The position numbers were made by a program, and so were the translations under genes. From NCBI GenBank assembly GCA_900547565.1, contig URHI01000001.1, forward strand, positions 1-64,000: DNA of 64,000 nt, given 5' to 3'. The DNA comes from an uncultured Eubacteriales bacterium. GTDB lineage: Bacteria; Bacillota; Clostridia; Oscillospirales; CAG-272. The notes beneath the pieces were generated by a model that saw only the letters and a list, made by a program, of their open reading frames with translations, was not told the origin of the DNA and did no database searches. This document shows positions 40,744-49,791 of the stretch, one piece after another (position 1 is the first letter of the stretch; every line of letters begins with the position of its first letter).

Positions 40744-42318
40744 TTATTCCTCCACTCCGCGCAGTGACGGGTTGAACGCGTCACGCAGACCGTTGCCGAA
40801 CAGGTTGAAGCTGATTTCCAGCAGTGAAATTATGAGTGCCGGGAACAGCATAAGGTGTGGGTAATTTGTCCAGATACTGCTGGCATCGGACAGCAAGGTA
40901 CCCAGTGAGGTTGTTGTCGAGCCGCCCAGCTTAATAATACCGAGGAAGCTCAACATACTCTCGCTGAAGATAACACCCGGGATAACCAACACAGATGACG
41001 TAATGATAGTACCCAGCGAGTTGGGGAATATATGCTTCATAATAATACGTCTGTCGCTGGCTCCGAGCGTGCGGGCTGCCATGACGTATTCCGAATTTTT
41101 AAAGCGATAGAACTGCTTACGCACAAGTGCCGAGGTACCTATCCAGCCTGTCAGCACAAATGCAAACAGCAGACTCGGAATTGCGCCCACCTTTGCCGCC
41201 AGATGTATCTGGAACAGCGTTGCCACGACAATGAACGGCACACCCGACAAAACATCGGATATACGGTCCAGAACAAGGTCAATGGTTCCGCCGTAATAGC
41301 CCTGGACTGCGCCGTAAACCGCACCTATCACAAAGTTGATGACTGATACGCATACCGACACCAGCAAGCTCAGTCGAACGCCGTTTGCAAGGCGGAGAGA
41401 CATATCATAGCCCTGTGAATCTGTGCCGAAAATGTACTCCGGCTCAAACCCGTTTTTGAACTGATAGTAGTTGTAGTACAGCACCCTTACCTTGTACATT
41501 GCTGTTTCGGTAGTACCTCCACCGGTATACTCGTAATATTTAAGGCTGCCGTCTGCGTTGCGCTTGTAGTTGTCTTCCAGTATCATGTTGTCGGACAACT
41601 TGATCTTTTTAACGCTGCCGTCCTCAAGAACCCGGACCGGCTCGTATTTGGAGTTGGCCTTGTACCAGTAATTTCCCTTTGTACTTGTGGGATCGGGGTT
41701 GTACTCGTTGATCTCAACCAGCGGATAGAGCACGTGCTTGCCGGTCTGTTTTTCCCACTCGACAATACGATCGTATTCCTCTCGCTCAATGCTGAGATAG
41801 AGAAAACCCACCTCAAGATAAGTGTCTACTCTGACCTCATAACGCGACTGCGGGTTATTTGCATCACCGTTAAGTCCGTTATTTTTGATAACCGGCTGAT
41901 ATTCGCTGTCAAGCGACTCGGCAAGCGTAACGCCTTTGCCGTCGTAATCCAGCGCACCCATACCGATGGCGTATATTGAAATAAGCCCCTTTTCGGAAAA
42001 CTTACGTTCAATTCCGCCGTCTGCCATACCGATTTTTTTGAGTGTCAGGTTTCTCGGCCCCATCTTCTGATAGTAAGTATCCAAAAAAGTGGCGTCGTAT
42101 TTGACAGTCAGCAACGGTGTCAGAAAGGCAAACAGCACTATTATCAAAATGATGATCGCCGCTACGATTGATGCTTTGTTACGGCAAAAACGCATCCAGG
42201 CGTCTTTGAAATAACCTATAGGCTTGTCTACAAATTTATGGTCGGTTATGCGTTCGCCATGATTGGCAAACTCAAACTTCTCGCGGGGGATATTGACGTA
42301 CTGATTGTTGTCCTGCAT
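40744..42318 (-). CDS. oppC: Oligopeptide ABC transporter permease OppC-like, with large extracytoplasmic insertion
   Basis: Of the 524 residues (usual length about 300), the N-terminal cytosolic segment and TM1 (about 48-72, ASIVAAIIILIIVLFAFL) are normal. Residues about 73-290 form an extra extracytoplasmic domain rich in Tyr, Asp and Gly. The permease core then resumes with YIFGTDSQGYDMSLRLANG and five further helices, including the EAA-type loop AARTLGASDRRIIMKHIFPN. The insert may shape docking of the oversized binding protein. It lies between oppB (1-bp gap) and oppD (3-bp gap). Confidence 0.92.
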   Translation of the reverse strand: MQDNNQYVNIPREKFEFANHGERITDHKFVDKPIGYFKDAWMRFCRNKASIVAAIIILIIVLFAFLTPLLTVKYDATFLDTYYQKMGPRNLTLKKIGMADGGIERKFSEKGLISIYAIGMGALDYDGKGVTLAESLDSEYQPVIKNNGLNGDANNPQSRYEVRVDTYLEVGFLYLSIEREEYDRIVEWEKQTGKHVLYPLVEINEYNPDPTSTKGNYWYKANSKYEPVRVLEDGSVKKIKLSDNMILEDNYKRNADGSLKYYEYTGGGTTETAMYKVRVLYYNYYQFKNGFEPEYIFGTDSQGYDMSLRLANGVRLSLLVSVCVSVINFVIGAVYGAVQGYYGGTIDLVLDRISDVLSGVPFIVVATLFQIHLAAKVGAIPSLLFAFVLTGWIGTSALVRKQFYRFKNSEYVMAARTLGASDRRIIMKHIFPNSLGTIITSSVLVIPGVIFSESMLSFLGIIKLGGSTTTSLGTLLSDASSIWTNYPHLMLFPALIISLLEISFNLFGNGLRDAFNPSLRGVEE

Positions 42319-42319
42319 C

Positions 42320-43279
42320 TTACTTCTCCCCCATTCTTATTCTCGGATCGATAAATCCGTAGCTGATGTCGACCACGATACCTGCCAGCAGACCGACAAA
42401 GGTATAGAACACGGTGTCCATCATAAATACATCGTAGTCCAGCAGGTTAATTGATTTTATATAAAGCTGTCCCACTCCGGGTATGGAGAAAATCTCCTCG
42501 ATTATCATCGAGCCACCAAGAATACCGATAAAGCTGGAGATAATCATAGGCAGAATCGGGACCATGGCGTTCTTAAGAGCATGGCGTGTGGTTGCCTGCG
42601 TACGCGTCAAACCCTTTGTACGAGCCAAAAGCATGTAGTCAGATGTTAGTGTTTCGGTTAGTTCGGCACGGGTAAATCGGCATAGTCTCGCAATTTCCGC
42701 AAAGGAAAGTGCCAGAATAGCCGGGATCATACTGTAAAACATTTTGCCGGTAAACCATGAGCCGCCCGCATCGGCAAGCGAATAAACAGTAAGCGGGAAC
42801 AAATTCCATTTAAGATACAGAAAATACTGCACCAAGAACGCATAAACATAACTCGGCACGGAAACAAACACCATAACCATGGTGCTGATAACATGATCCT
42901 GCCACTTGTTCTTTCTGATTGCAGCATAAATTCCGAAACCGATACCGAGCGGTATCGAAAACAGAAGTGAATAAAGATTGACCAGCACTGTAGGCAAAAG
43001 CCGGCTGGTAAGCACTTCCCAGGCGGGCGTGCGGAAAGATATGTTCCAAGAGGTACCGAAATCCCAGCTTGTAACTATGTTTTTGAGATAAATGCCATAT
43101 TGTATAAGCAACGGCTTGTTGTAGCCGAGCGCTTCGAATCTTGCGAGGATAACTGCCCGCTGGTTTTTATCAATAGGCAGCTCACGCGGAAGAATTCTGA
43201 TCAGCATAAAGCAGATCGTGGTTATCACGAAAAGTGTGAACAGCATCAACAGAACTCTTTTGATAACATATTTCGTCAT
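42320..43279 (-). CDS. oppB: Oligopeptide ABC transporter permease OppB-like
   Basis: The 319-residue permease has six membrane helices of ordinary Opp/Dpp length: TM1 MLFTLFVITTICFMLIRILP, the family motif SWDFGTSWNISFRTPAWEVL, and the EAA loop LLARTKGLTRTQATTRHALKNA that contacts the ATPases. FIGILGGSMIIEEIFSIPGVG follows. It is the first permease after oppA and is normal in size, unlike OppC, OppD and OppF. Together with OppC it forms the channel for peptides delivered by the lipoprotein encoded upstream. Confidence 0.93.
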   Translation of the reverse strand: MTKYVIKRVLLMLFTLFVITTICFMLIRILPRELPIDKNQRAVILARFEALGYNKPLLIQYGIYLKNIVTSWDFGTSWNISFRTPAWEVLTSRLLPTVLVNLYSLLFSIPLGIGFGIYAAIRKNKWQDHVISTMVMVFVSVPSYVYAFLVQYFLYLKWNLFPLTVYSLADAGGSWFTGKMFYSMIPAILALSFAEIARLCRFTRAELTETLTSDYMLLARTKGLTRTQATTRHALKNAMVPILPMIISSFIGILGGSMIIEEIFSIPGVGQLYIKSINLLDYDVFMMDTVFYTFVGLLAGIVVDISYGFIDPRIRMGEK

Positions 43280-43358
43280 CGGTTATCTCCTTGATAATAT
43301 CGGTTAACGCCCGAAGGGCTTTTTTACCCGCCGGGCGCATGCCGAAAAATCGTAGACA

Positions 43359-43384
43359 GGCGGAGGTAAATTAATACCTCCGCC
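43359..43384 (-). terminator. Strong hairpin between oppA and oppB (attenuator or mRNA stabiliser)
   Basis: A perfect 10-bp stem (GGCGGAGGTA / TACCTCCGCC) with a 6-nt loop lies 39 bp after the oppA stop on the minus strand. No proper T-tract follows, so partial termination or 3' protection of oppA mRNA is more likely than full termination. A second small GCCC/GGGC hairpin follows near 43311-43321. Confidence 0.65.
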
Positions 43385-43423
43385 CACCCTCATAGGGATA
43401 TTCAAATCCCGGTTGCTACGTTA

Positions 43424-45913
43424 TTATTCGTAGTTAAGAGTTCCGTTCTGGCTTGCAACGTACTCAGCCCATGCAGCGTCATCATAGTTGAAGCTCATCA
43501 GACGTAGGCCGCCGAAGTCATACATGATGTTGTAGTCCTCGGTGTAGTACTTAACCTGGTAGGAAAGCATGGAGCAAGCGGTGGTGCCGCAGAGCGGGAT
43601 ACGATAGTACAGCTTGAGGTACATTTCCTCGAGCTGAGCCGTGATGGACAACTTTACATCGAAGCCCGCATTAGCGTACTTACCGTTACCGATAAGGCAG
43701 TTAGACCACTCATAGCAAGTCATGGTAACATCCTCGCCTTTGACCTTGAGAGTCCATTTCGTCGAGGTGGGATCCCAGCAGGCAGCCTCATTGATGTCGT
43801 AAGTAACGGGATCCATGTAGACCTGGAAGTTACGGAACGGGTAGAAGGCAGCGCCGCCCCATGCGCCGTAACCGATAGCGAACTCGCCCTTCGGAACATC
43901 GGCGTAACGGTCGGAAATATTGCCGATAGCCTCAAAGGTCACCTTGCCGAAGCCGGAGCCTTCGATAGCAGCGTTGACAAACTCGTTGAGCAGTGTGACC
44001 TGCTTCTGGTCAGCGGAATCAAGCGCACCCTTCTTCCAGCCTATACGGATCTTGATCTCTTCACCGGCTTTGTACAGACCGTCTTTAACAAGCTGTTCGC
44101 AAGCAGCCTTCATCAGAGCCTTTGCCTCAGTGAGGTTGTAACCGTTGATGGAATCATATGCTTCCTTAAGAGTAGCATAAGCCTTGCCTGCACCGTATTC
44201 AACACCGTAAAGGTTGCAGACAGCCTGCATAGCCTCGTCGGAGTTACGGTAAGAGGAGGTAGGATCGTTGTAAACATCGTAGAAGTACAGATTGTTCATC
44301 AGCGCATATGCGGGCTTGTAGCCGGCGGTAGCGGTGACGTACTTAGCTCTGTCGATACTGAGCGACATAGCCTTACGGAAATCTGTGCTGGAAAGAACAA
44401 CAGAGTTGGTGTTGCCCTTGGAGGTATCCATAGCCTTGAGCGCTTCAACATTGGTGTTGAAGAAGAAGGACTGTGTATAGGTTTCGTCAACCTTGTACAG
44501 CTGGTCGGAGGTAGAGTAGGTCAACAGATCGTCGGCAGAAGGCGTCCACTCGGTCAGCTCGCCCTTCATGAAGGCCAGCTTAGCGGCCTCGTCCTTCATG
44601 ACGTCAATGACTATCTTGGTTGCCTGATACTGCTGACGCTTTTCACCGTCAACCTCAAAGTTTGTGTAGGAAATGAGAGAGCCGTCTTTCTGCTTCTCAA
44701 AGCCGTACCAGTTTTCGTTCTGGACAAAGACCATCTGCTTGTCTTTTTCAAGAGACTCAATCTTGTAGACGCCATAGGACATGGTAGTCTCGGGAGAAGT
44801 ACCGTAGTTGGTGGTAACCAGCTCACCGGTCGTATCCTTGCCGGCCTCGTACAGATCCTTGTAAACAAGCCATGTGGAGGTGCAGGAGGTGAGGAAGTAG
44901 TTCAGCTCGATGCTGGTCTGGCAGACGTAACGAATGGTGTAGTCGTCAACCTTGTAGCAACCGACGTTGCCGTCGTACTCAACCTTTTCACCGACCTTGC
45001 CGGTATTTATAAACAGAGCTTCCTTAAGAACATTCGCCTGCTCAGTTGCATCGGTAATACCGAACAGATTTGCCAGCAGGTCATTGACCAGCTTTATGGC
45101 AGTATCCTTGTTCTCGGCTGTGAGCTTGGTGTAGCCATAAACGTTGGCAGCATCACCGATAGCCTTGTAATCGGCATCGTCACCTACACCGTAGGTGGAG
45201 TGCAACTCGTTGAGGCTCATGCTGTAAAGAGTAATGTCAGAGCTGGACAGGTTGATATAGACCTCGCCCTTGGCGATACCGGCTTCGAGATCATAGGAGT
45301 AATCAGGTGTATCTTTTTCACCGTAAGCGGGAACCATCGGCTCGTAAATAGGAGCCTCGGAGTTGTAGTATGCGAGACCGCCTGCAACGGCAGACTCACC
45401 GCCCCAATAGAGGTTCGAACGGTAGTTTCTCATCTTGGAGTCGAGCAACTGCTGCATGGAGTAGATATAGTCGTCAGCGGTGATCTTGACGCCATTTTCC
45501 CACATTGCATTGGGATTCAGCTTGATTTCGAAAACATAACCGGAATCAACGGAATCAACAGTTACGCCCTCGGGAAGAGTGACCTTATACTTGGTCAGAT
45601 CATCCTTGTGATCCTTGGTAACGTCGGTGATGGAGGTAGCCATCTCGTATACCCACTGATACACGCCGTTCTCAGAGTCCAGAATTGACATCGTGCAGAA
45701 CGGGGATGAGAGGTAGCCGAGGATAGCATCATCAGCATTGGTTTCCCAGGTGTGAGGGTTCCAGTTGTTACCCAGGGCAGTGGAATAAGATTTGTAAGTG
45801 TAGGATTTCGCGTTAGCCTTAGTGTTTTTGCAGCTGGAGAAAAGAACTGCCATAGACAACAGCATGCAAACGGCCAGAGCTATACTGAGAATCCTTCTCA
45901 TTGTCTTACTCAT
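43424..45913 (-). CDS. oppA: Oligopeptide-binding lipoprotein OppA-like (oversized)
   Basis: The 829-residue lipoprotein has a signal peptide ending in FSSC (Cys28). The family 5 solute-binding fold is recognisable from MWENGVKITADDYIYSMQQLLD, FRKAMSLSIDRAKYV and LTEAKALMKAACEQLV. OppA proteins are usually 530-600 residues; the extra length lies in the middle and in an insertion near residues 180-330. Codon use is strongly biased, consistent with an abundant protein. It has a perfect consensus promoter. It delivers peptides to OppBCDF and is the first gene of the operon. Confidence 0.92.
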   Translation of the reverse strand: MSKTMRRILSIALAVCMLLSMAVLFSSCKNTKANAKSYTYKSYSTALGNNWNPHTWETNADDAILGYLSSPFCTMSILDSENGVYQWVYEMATSITDVTKDHKDDLTKYKVTLPEGVTVDSVDSGYVFEIKLNPNAMWENGVKITADDYIYSMQQLLDSKMRNYRSNLYWGGESAVAGGLAYYNSEAPIYEPMVPAYGEKDTPDYSYDLEAGIAKGEVYINLSSSDITLYSMSLNELHSTYGVGDDADYKAIGDAANVYGYTKLTAENKDTAIKLVNDLLANLFGITDATEQANVLKEALFINTGKVGEKVEYDGNVGCYKVDDYTIRYVCQTSIELNYFLTSCTSTWLVYKDLYEAGKDTTGELVTTNYGTSPETTMSYGVYKIESLEKDKQMVFVQNENWYGFEKQKDGSLISYTNFEVDGEKRQQYQATKIVIDVMKDEAAKLAFMKGELTEWTPSADDLLTYSTSDQLYKVDETYTQSFFFNTNVEALKAMDTSKGNTNSVVLSSTDFRKAMSLSIDRAKYVTATAGYKPAYALMNNLYFYDVYNDPTSSYRNSDEAMQAVCNLYGVEYGAGKAYATLKEAYDSINGYNLTEAKALMKAACEQLVKDGLYKAGEEIKIRIGWKKGALDSADQKQVTLLNEFVNAAIEGSGFGKVTFEAIGNISDRYADVPKGEFAIGYGAWGGAAFYPFRNFQVYMDPVTYDINEAACWDPTSTKWTLKVKGEDVTMTCYEWSNCLIGNGKYANAGFDVKLSITAQLEEMYLKLYYRIPLCGTTACSMLSYQVKYYTEDYNIMYDFGGLRLMSFNYDDAAWAEYVASQNGTLNYE

Positions 45914-46034
45914 GGTTTTGAAATCTCCTTATTTAAAAATTTTGTAACTGAATCTAACACAGGCTGTACCCCGGCACGGAACAGGTATCACCGTTCACCC
46001 GAACGACACCGATAATTCACCTTATGTTTTGATT

Positions 46035-46063
46035 ATTATATCAAAATGTTAATAAGTTGTCAA
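46035..46063 (-). promoter_or_regulatory. Consensus sigma-A promoter of the opp operon
   Basis: On the minus strand TTGACA (46058-46063), a 17-bp spacer and TATAAT (46035-46040) match exactly, giving a 5' leader of about 115 nt before oppA. Confidence 0.9.
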
Positions 46064-46262
46064 TACTTTATTTAAATTATAAACATATTTATCCAAATAA
46101 GAGCATATAAAATGATTTTTTATCAAACCAAATTATCATTTTTAGATAAATAGTCAACAATGACAAGTAAAAATGGCGGCTGCACAGCCGTCGGCAACAC
46201 AAATTCACACGCAGCATAAGGCGATTCGCCTTTCCCTCCGGCTCACAAAAGCCACCCCGGCA

Positions 46263-46290
46263 TTGCACTGTATATGAGCTTATATATAAT
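46263..46290 (+). promoter_or_regulatory. Candidate upstream promoter of the nrdGD operon
   Basis: TTGCAC (46263-46268), a 16-bp spacer and TATAAT (46285-46290). A second candidate is the extended -10 TGCTATAAT at 46456-46464, which lacks a good -35. Confidence 0.5.
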
Positions 46291-46341
46291 TAGGAAGGTA
46301 TTTGATTCCCGGGCACATATTGCGTCCGAAACAAGCCGCCA

Positions 46342-46397
46342 CCACAAGATATAGGCAAAAACGCACAAAAAGCGCCTACAACATCTATATATTGTGT
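46342..46397 (+). promoter_or_regulatory. Pair of NrdR-box-like sequences
   Basis: The 16-mer at 46382-46397 matches the NrdR-box consensus (ACACWATATATWGTGT) at 13 of 16 positions, including the whole right half. The 16-mer at 46342-46357 matches 11 of 16, mainly the left half. The starts are 40 bp apart, near four helical turns. NrdR represses ribonucleotide reductase operons, and nrdG-nrdD follow directly. Confidence 0.6.
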
Positions 46398-46422
46398 CGA
46401 AATTTCAAAAAAGGGGTTGCAT

Positions 46423-46437
46423 TGTGACTTTGTCACA
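46423..46437 (+). promoter_or_regulatory. Perfect palindrome before nrdG
   Basis: TGTGACTTTGTCACA is a perfect dyad with a 3-bp centre, positioned just upstream of the extended -10 at 46456. It resembles CRP/FNR-type half-sites but the spacing is one base short. The bound regulator is unknown. Confidence 0.4.
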
Positions 46438-46499
46438 GAAAAGCAAATTATCTGATGCTATAATGACACTGCTGAGCTATTTTAGGGGGAGGTGTGCCG

Positions 46500-47198
46500 A
46501 TGCAACATACAATAAACGGGCTGGCAAAGCTGACACTGCTGGATTTCCCGGGCAAAACGGCTGCAACCGTCTTTCTTGCCGGTTGCAACTTCAGGTGCCC
46601 CTTCTGCCATAATGCACCTCTTGTGACCGAGCTTGAGGGTGCACAGCACATCGGATATGACGAGCTTGAAGCCTTTCTGAAAAAGCGGGCAGGACTGCTG
46701 GACGGCATTGCAATAACCGGCGGTGAGCCTACGCTGCGTCCGGAGCTTGATGAGCTGCTGAGTCTCATAAAGCGCTACGGCTACGCCACAAAGCTGGACA
46801 CCAACGGCACAGATCCCGTCCGCCTTGGCCGTCTGATTGACGACGGACTGCTGGATTACGTCGCCATGGACATAAAAAATTCGCCCGCGAAATATGCGCT
46901 CACGGCCGGACTTGCCGATATCGACATGGACGCCATAAACGAAAGTATATCGCTGTTGCGCGGCGGCAGCGTGGAGCACGAATTCCGCACAACTGTGGTG
47001 TGCGGCCTGCACACGCCTGACGACATGGAACAGATAGGGCGCTGGCTGAGCGGTGAAACACGGTATTTTCTGCAGAATTTTGTTGATTCGGGAGCGCTCA
47101 TCGTGCCGGGCACCAAAGGCGTCTCTCACGATGAAATGCGGAAGTATCTTGAGATAGTCCGCAGGTATATCCCAACTGCAGAATTGCGCGGAATGTGA
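46500..47198 (+). CDS. nrdG: Anaerobic ribonucleotide reductase activating protein (radical SAM)
   Basis: The 232-residue radical SAM enzyme has the cluster motif CNFRCPFC near residue 28, GIAITGGEPTLRPEL near 68, and TKLDTNGTDP near 98. It is of the single-cluster activase type: it uses SAM to place a glycyl radical on NrdD. The ATG at 46500 was chosen for the AGGGGGAGG site 7 nt upstream; a GTG at 46494 is too close to that site. It lies 39 bp before nrdD, an order reversed from the usual nrdD-nrdG but common in Clostridia. Confidence 0.9.
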   Translation: MQHTINGLAKLTLLDFPGKTAATVFLAGCNFRCPFCHNAPLVTELEGAQHIGYDELEAFLKKRAGLLDGIAITGGEPTLRPELDELLSLIKRYGYATKLDTNGTDPVRLGRLIDDGLLDYVAMDIKNSPAKYALTAGLADIDMDAINESISLLRGGSVEHEFRTTVVCGLHTPDDMEQIGRWLSGETRYFLQNFVDSGALIVPGTKGVSHDEMRKYLEIVRRYIPTAELRGM

Positions 47199-47237
47199 AA
47201 AAATTATTAATATAATGACATATCGGAGGAAAAACTA

Positions 47238-49628
47238 ATGTACAGAGTCGTAAAAAGAGACGGCAAGATCGCAGACTTCAACATAGAGAAGATCAGCGAA
47301 GCCATTACCAAGGCGTTCGATGCCACCCAGAAGCCCTATACCCCCAACATCATTGACTTTCTCGCTCTTAAAGTAACCGCCGATTTTGCCCCTAAGGTAA
47401 AGGACGAGTTAATCGCTGTCGAGGACATTCAGGACAGCGTTGAGGAGGTCCTGAGTCAGGCGGGCTACGGCGATGTGGCAAAGGCCTATATTCTTTACCG
47501 CCGCAACCGCGAAAAGCTGCGTACCATGAGTAACACAATACTTGACTACAAAAACGTCGTCGACAGCTACCTCAAGGCCGCAGACTGGCGCGTCAAGGAA
47601 AACTCCACCGTCACCTACTCGGTCGGCGGACTTATTCTCTCCAACTCGGGTGCAATCACCGCCAACTACTGGCTCAGCGAGGTGTACGACGATGAAATCG
47701 CCAACGCTCACCGCTCGGCCGATATCCATATTCACGACCTGTCCATGCTGACCGGTTACTGTGCCGGCTGGAGTCTGAAGCAGCTGATACAGGAGGGGCT
47801 CGGCGGAATTCCCGGCAAGATCTCGTCCTCTCCCGCCGCACATCTGTCCACGCTGTGCAATCAGATGGTCAACTTTCTCGGAATCATGCAGAATGAGTGG
47901 GCCGGTGCTCAGGCCTTCTCGTCGTTTGACACCTATCTTGCCCCCTTCGTCAAGGTGGATAACCTGACCTACAAGGAAGTCAAGCAGTGCATACAGTCGT
48001 TTGTGTACGGTGTCAACACTCCGTCACGTTGGGGTACTCAGGCTCCCTTCACCAACATCACACTGGACTGGACGGTCCCGGCAGATCTCGCAGACCTCAA
48101 CTGCATTGTCGGAGGCAAGGAATGTAACTTCAAATACCGTGACTGTGTGGCAGAGATGGCCATGGTCAACAAAGCATTCATCGAGATCATGATCGAGGGA
48201 GACGCCAACGGACGCGGCTTCCAGTACCCCATTCCCACCTACTCGATCACGCGCAACTTCGACTGGTCGGAGACCGAAAACAACAAACTGCTGTTTGAAA
48301 TGACCGCCAAGTACGGTACGCCCTATTTCTCAAACTATATCAACTCGGATATGGAGCCTTCGGACGTGCGTTCGATGTGCTGCCGCTTGCGGCTTGACCT
48401 GCGCGAACTGCGCAAAAAATCCGGCGGCTTCTTCGGCTCAGGCGAATCAACCGGTTCTATCGGTGTGGTTACTATCAATATGCCGCGTCTTGCATACCTT
48501 GCAGAAGACGAGGCTGACTTCTACCGCCGCCTTGACCGCATGATGGACATTTCGGCACGTTCGCTTAAGGTCAAGAGAACGGTCATTACACGTCTGCTTG
48601 AAGCCGGACTGTACCCCTACACCCGCCGCTATCTCGGCAAATTTGACAATCACTTCTCAACCATCGGCCTTGTCGGCATGAACGAGGCCGGACTGAATGC
48701 CAACTGGCTCCGTGCCGATATGACACACAAGGAAACCCAGGAATTCACCAAAAACGTTCTCAATCACATGAGAGAGCGCCTGTCTGATTACCAGGAGAAA
48801 TACGGTGACCTGTACAACCTCGAGGCCACTCCCGCCGAGTCAACATCATACCGCCTTGCCAAGCACGATGTTGCAAAATATCCCGACATCATCACCGCAG
48901 CACAGAACGGCGGAACACCCTATTATACCAACAGCTCGCACCTCCCTGTCAGCTTTACCTCTGATATTTTCGAGGCTTTGGATATACAGGACGAGCTTCA
49001 GACACTGTACACCTCGGGCACAGTTTTCCACGCCTTCCTCGGTGAGAAGCTGCCTGACTGGCGCGCTGCAGCAAATCTTGTCCGTAAAATTGCCGAAAAC
49101 TACAAGCTGCCCTACTACACACTTTCACCCACATATTCGGTCTGCCGGAACCACGGCTATCTGCCGGGTGAGCAGTTCAAGTGCCCCGAGTGCGGCTCCG
49201 AGGCTGAGGTCTACAGCCGCATAACCGGATATTATCGTCCCGTACAGAACTGGAACAGCGGAAAAGCGCAGGAGTATAAGGAAAGACGCGTGTACGATCC
49301 TGCAGCATCCGCGCTGCACACCAACCAAGTGGCGGCCGAAGCTGTTCACGAAATGCAGGAGGGTTGCTGCTGTGGGCATCACCAGACAGGACACCGCGTG
49401 ATACTTTTTGCGACAAAAACCTGCCCCAACTGCAAAATAGCCGCTGCCAAGCTGGACAAGGCCGGGCTGGCATATGAAAAGATATATGCCGATGAAAATC
49501 CCGAGGCCGCAACGCAGTTCGGTATCCGTCAGGCGCCCACGATCGTGGTTGTGGAAGGCGACAGTATCGAAAAATTCGCAGGTCCCGGTCCGGTTCAGAG
49601 ATTCATAGACGAGGCCGTCAAGGCCTGA
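47238..49628 (+). CDS. nrdD: Class III anaerobic ribonucleoside-triphosphate reductase fused to a C-terminal redoxin
   Basis: The 796-residue protein has an N-terminal ATP-cone (VVKRDGKIADFNIEKISEAI) that senses ATP/dATP. The catalytic barrel contains NWLSEVYDDEI-type and RWGTQAPFTN segments. The C-terminal zinc site CRNHGYLPG ... CPECG is followed by the glycyl-radical loop RITGYYRPVQNW. A Cys-rich linker (GCCCGHH) leads to a fused glutaredoxin/thioredoxin-like domain (about 719-796) with active site TKTCPNCK and the cis-proline segment RQAPTIVV. The fused redoxin suggests reduction by thioredoxin-type electrons rather than formate. CGGAGG precedes the ATG, and trxB follows. Confidence 0.93.
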   Translation: MYRVVKRDGKIADFNIEKISEAITKAFDATQKPYTPNIIDFLALKVTADFAPKVKDELIAVEDIQDSVEEVLSQAGYGDVAKAYILYRRNREKLRTMSNTILDYKNVVDSYLKAADWRVKENSTVTYSVGGLILSNSGAITANYWLSEVYDDEIANAHRSADIHIHDLSMLTGYCAGWSLKQLIQEGLGGIPGKISSSPAAHLSTLCNQMVNFLGIMQNEWAGAQAFSSFDTYLAPFVKVDNLTYKEVKQCIQSFVYGVNTPSRWGTQAPFTNITLDWTVPADLADLNCIVGGKECNFKYRDCVAEMAMVNKAFIEIMIEGDANGRGFQYPIPTYSITRNFDWSETENNKLLFEMTAKYGTPYFSNYINSDMEPSDVRSMCCRLRLDLRELRKKSGGFFGSGESTGSIGVVTINMPRLAYLAEDEADFYRRLDRMMDISARSLKVKRTVITRLLEAGLYPYTRRYLGKFDNHFSTIGLVGMNEAGLNANWLRADMTHKETQEFTKNVLNHMRERLSDYQEKYGDLYNLEATPAESTSYRLAKHDVAKYPDIITAAQNGGTPYYTNSSHLPVSFTSDIFEALDIQDELQTLYTSGTVFHAFLGEKLPDWRAAANLVRKIAENYKLPYYTLSPTYSVCRNHGYLPGEQFKCPECGSEAEVYSRITGYYRPVQNWNSGKAQEYKERRVYDPAASALHTNQVAAEAVHEMQEGCCCGHHQTGHRVILFATKTCPNCKIAAAKLDKAGLAYEKIYADENPEAATQFGIRQAPTIVVVEGDSIEKFAGPGPVQRFIDEAVKA

Positions 49629-49719
49629 ACGAGATGCTCCGAACAGGCATCATTAAGTCGTAGCAGAATTCACTGTCCGAAATATAATGGCCTCGGCGGC
49701 CTTACATAACAACACACAG

Positions 49720-49770
49720 CCGGGGACTGTCGTCCGGCGCACAATGCGCCAAAATCGCAGCAGCCCCCGG
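49720..49770 (+). promoter_or_regulatory. Structured leader before trxB
   Basis: An outer CCGGGG/CCCCGG pairing (49720-49725 / 49765-49770) encloses a GGCGCA-CAA-TGCGCC hairpin (49736-49750), just before the trxB ribosome site. A TATAAT at 49683-49688 lacks a good -35. It may be an intercistronic regulatory structure. Confidence 0.45.
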
Positions 49771-49791
49771 TCATTGCATGAGGATATTATA

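Larger units (their letters stand above)
45914..46499. other. 586-bp divergent intergenic region between oppA and nrdG
   Basis: This region holds the oppA promoter and, on the plus strand, candidate promoters and NrdR boxes of the nrd operon. It also has hairpins CGGCTG/CAGCCG (46172-46185) and AGGCGATTCGCCT (46220-46232), which look distantly like two of the hairpins in the 109-bp repeat. No gene is visible. Confidence 0.6.

Noticed and set aside
46423..46437. TGTGACTTTGTCACA as a CRP or FNR site
   Set aside because: The spacing between half-sites is one base short for CRP and the half-sites do not match FNR; kept only as an unassigned palindrome.
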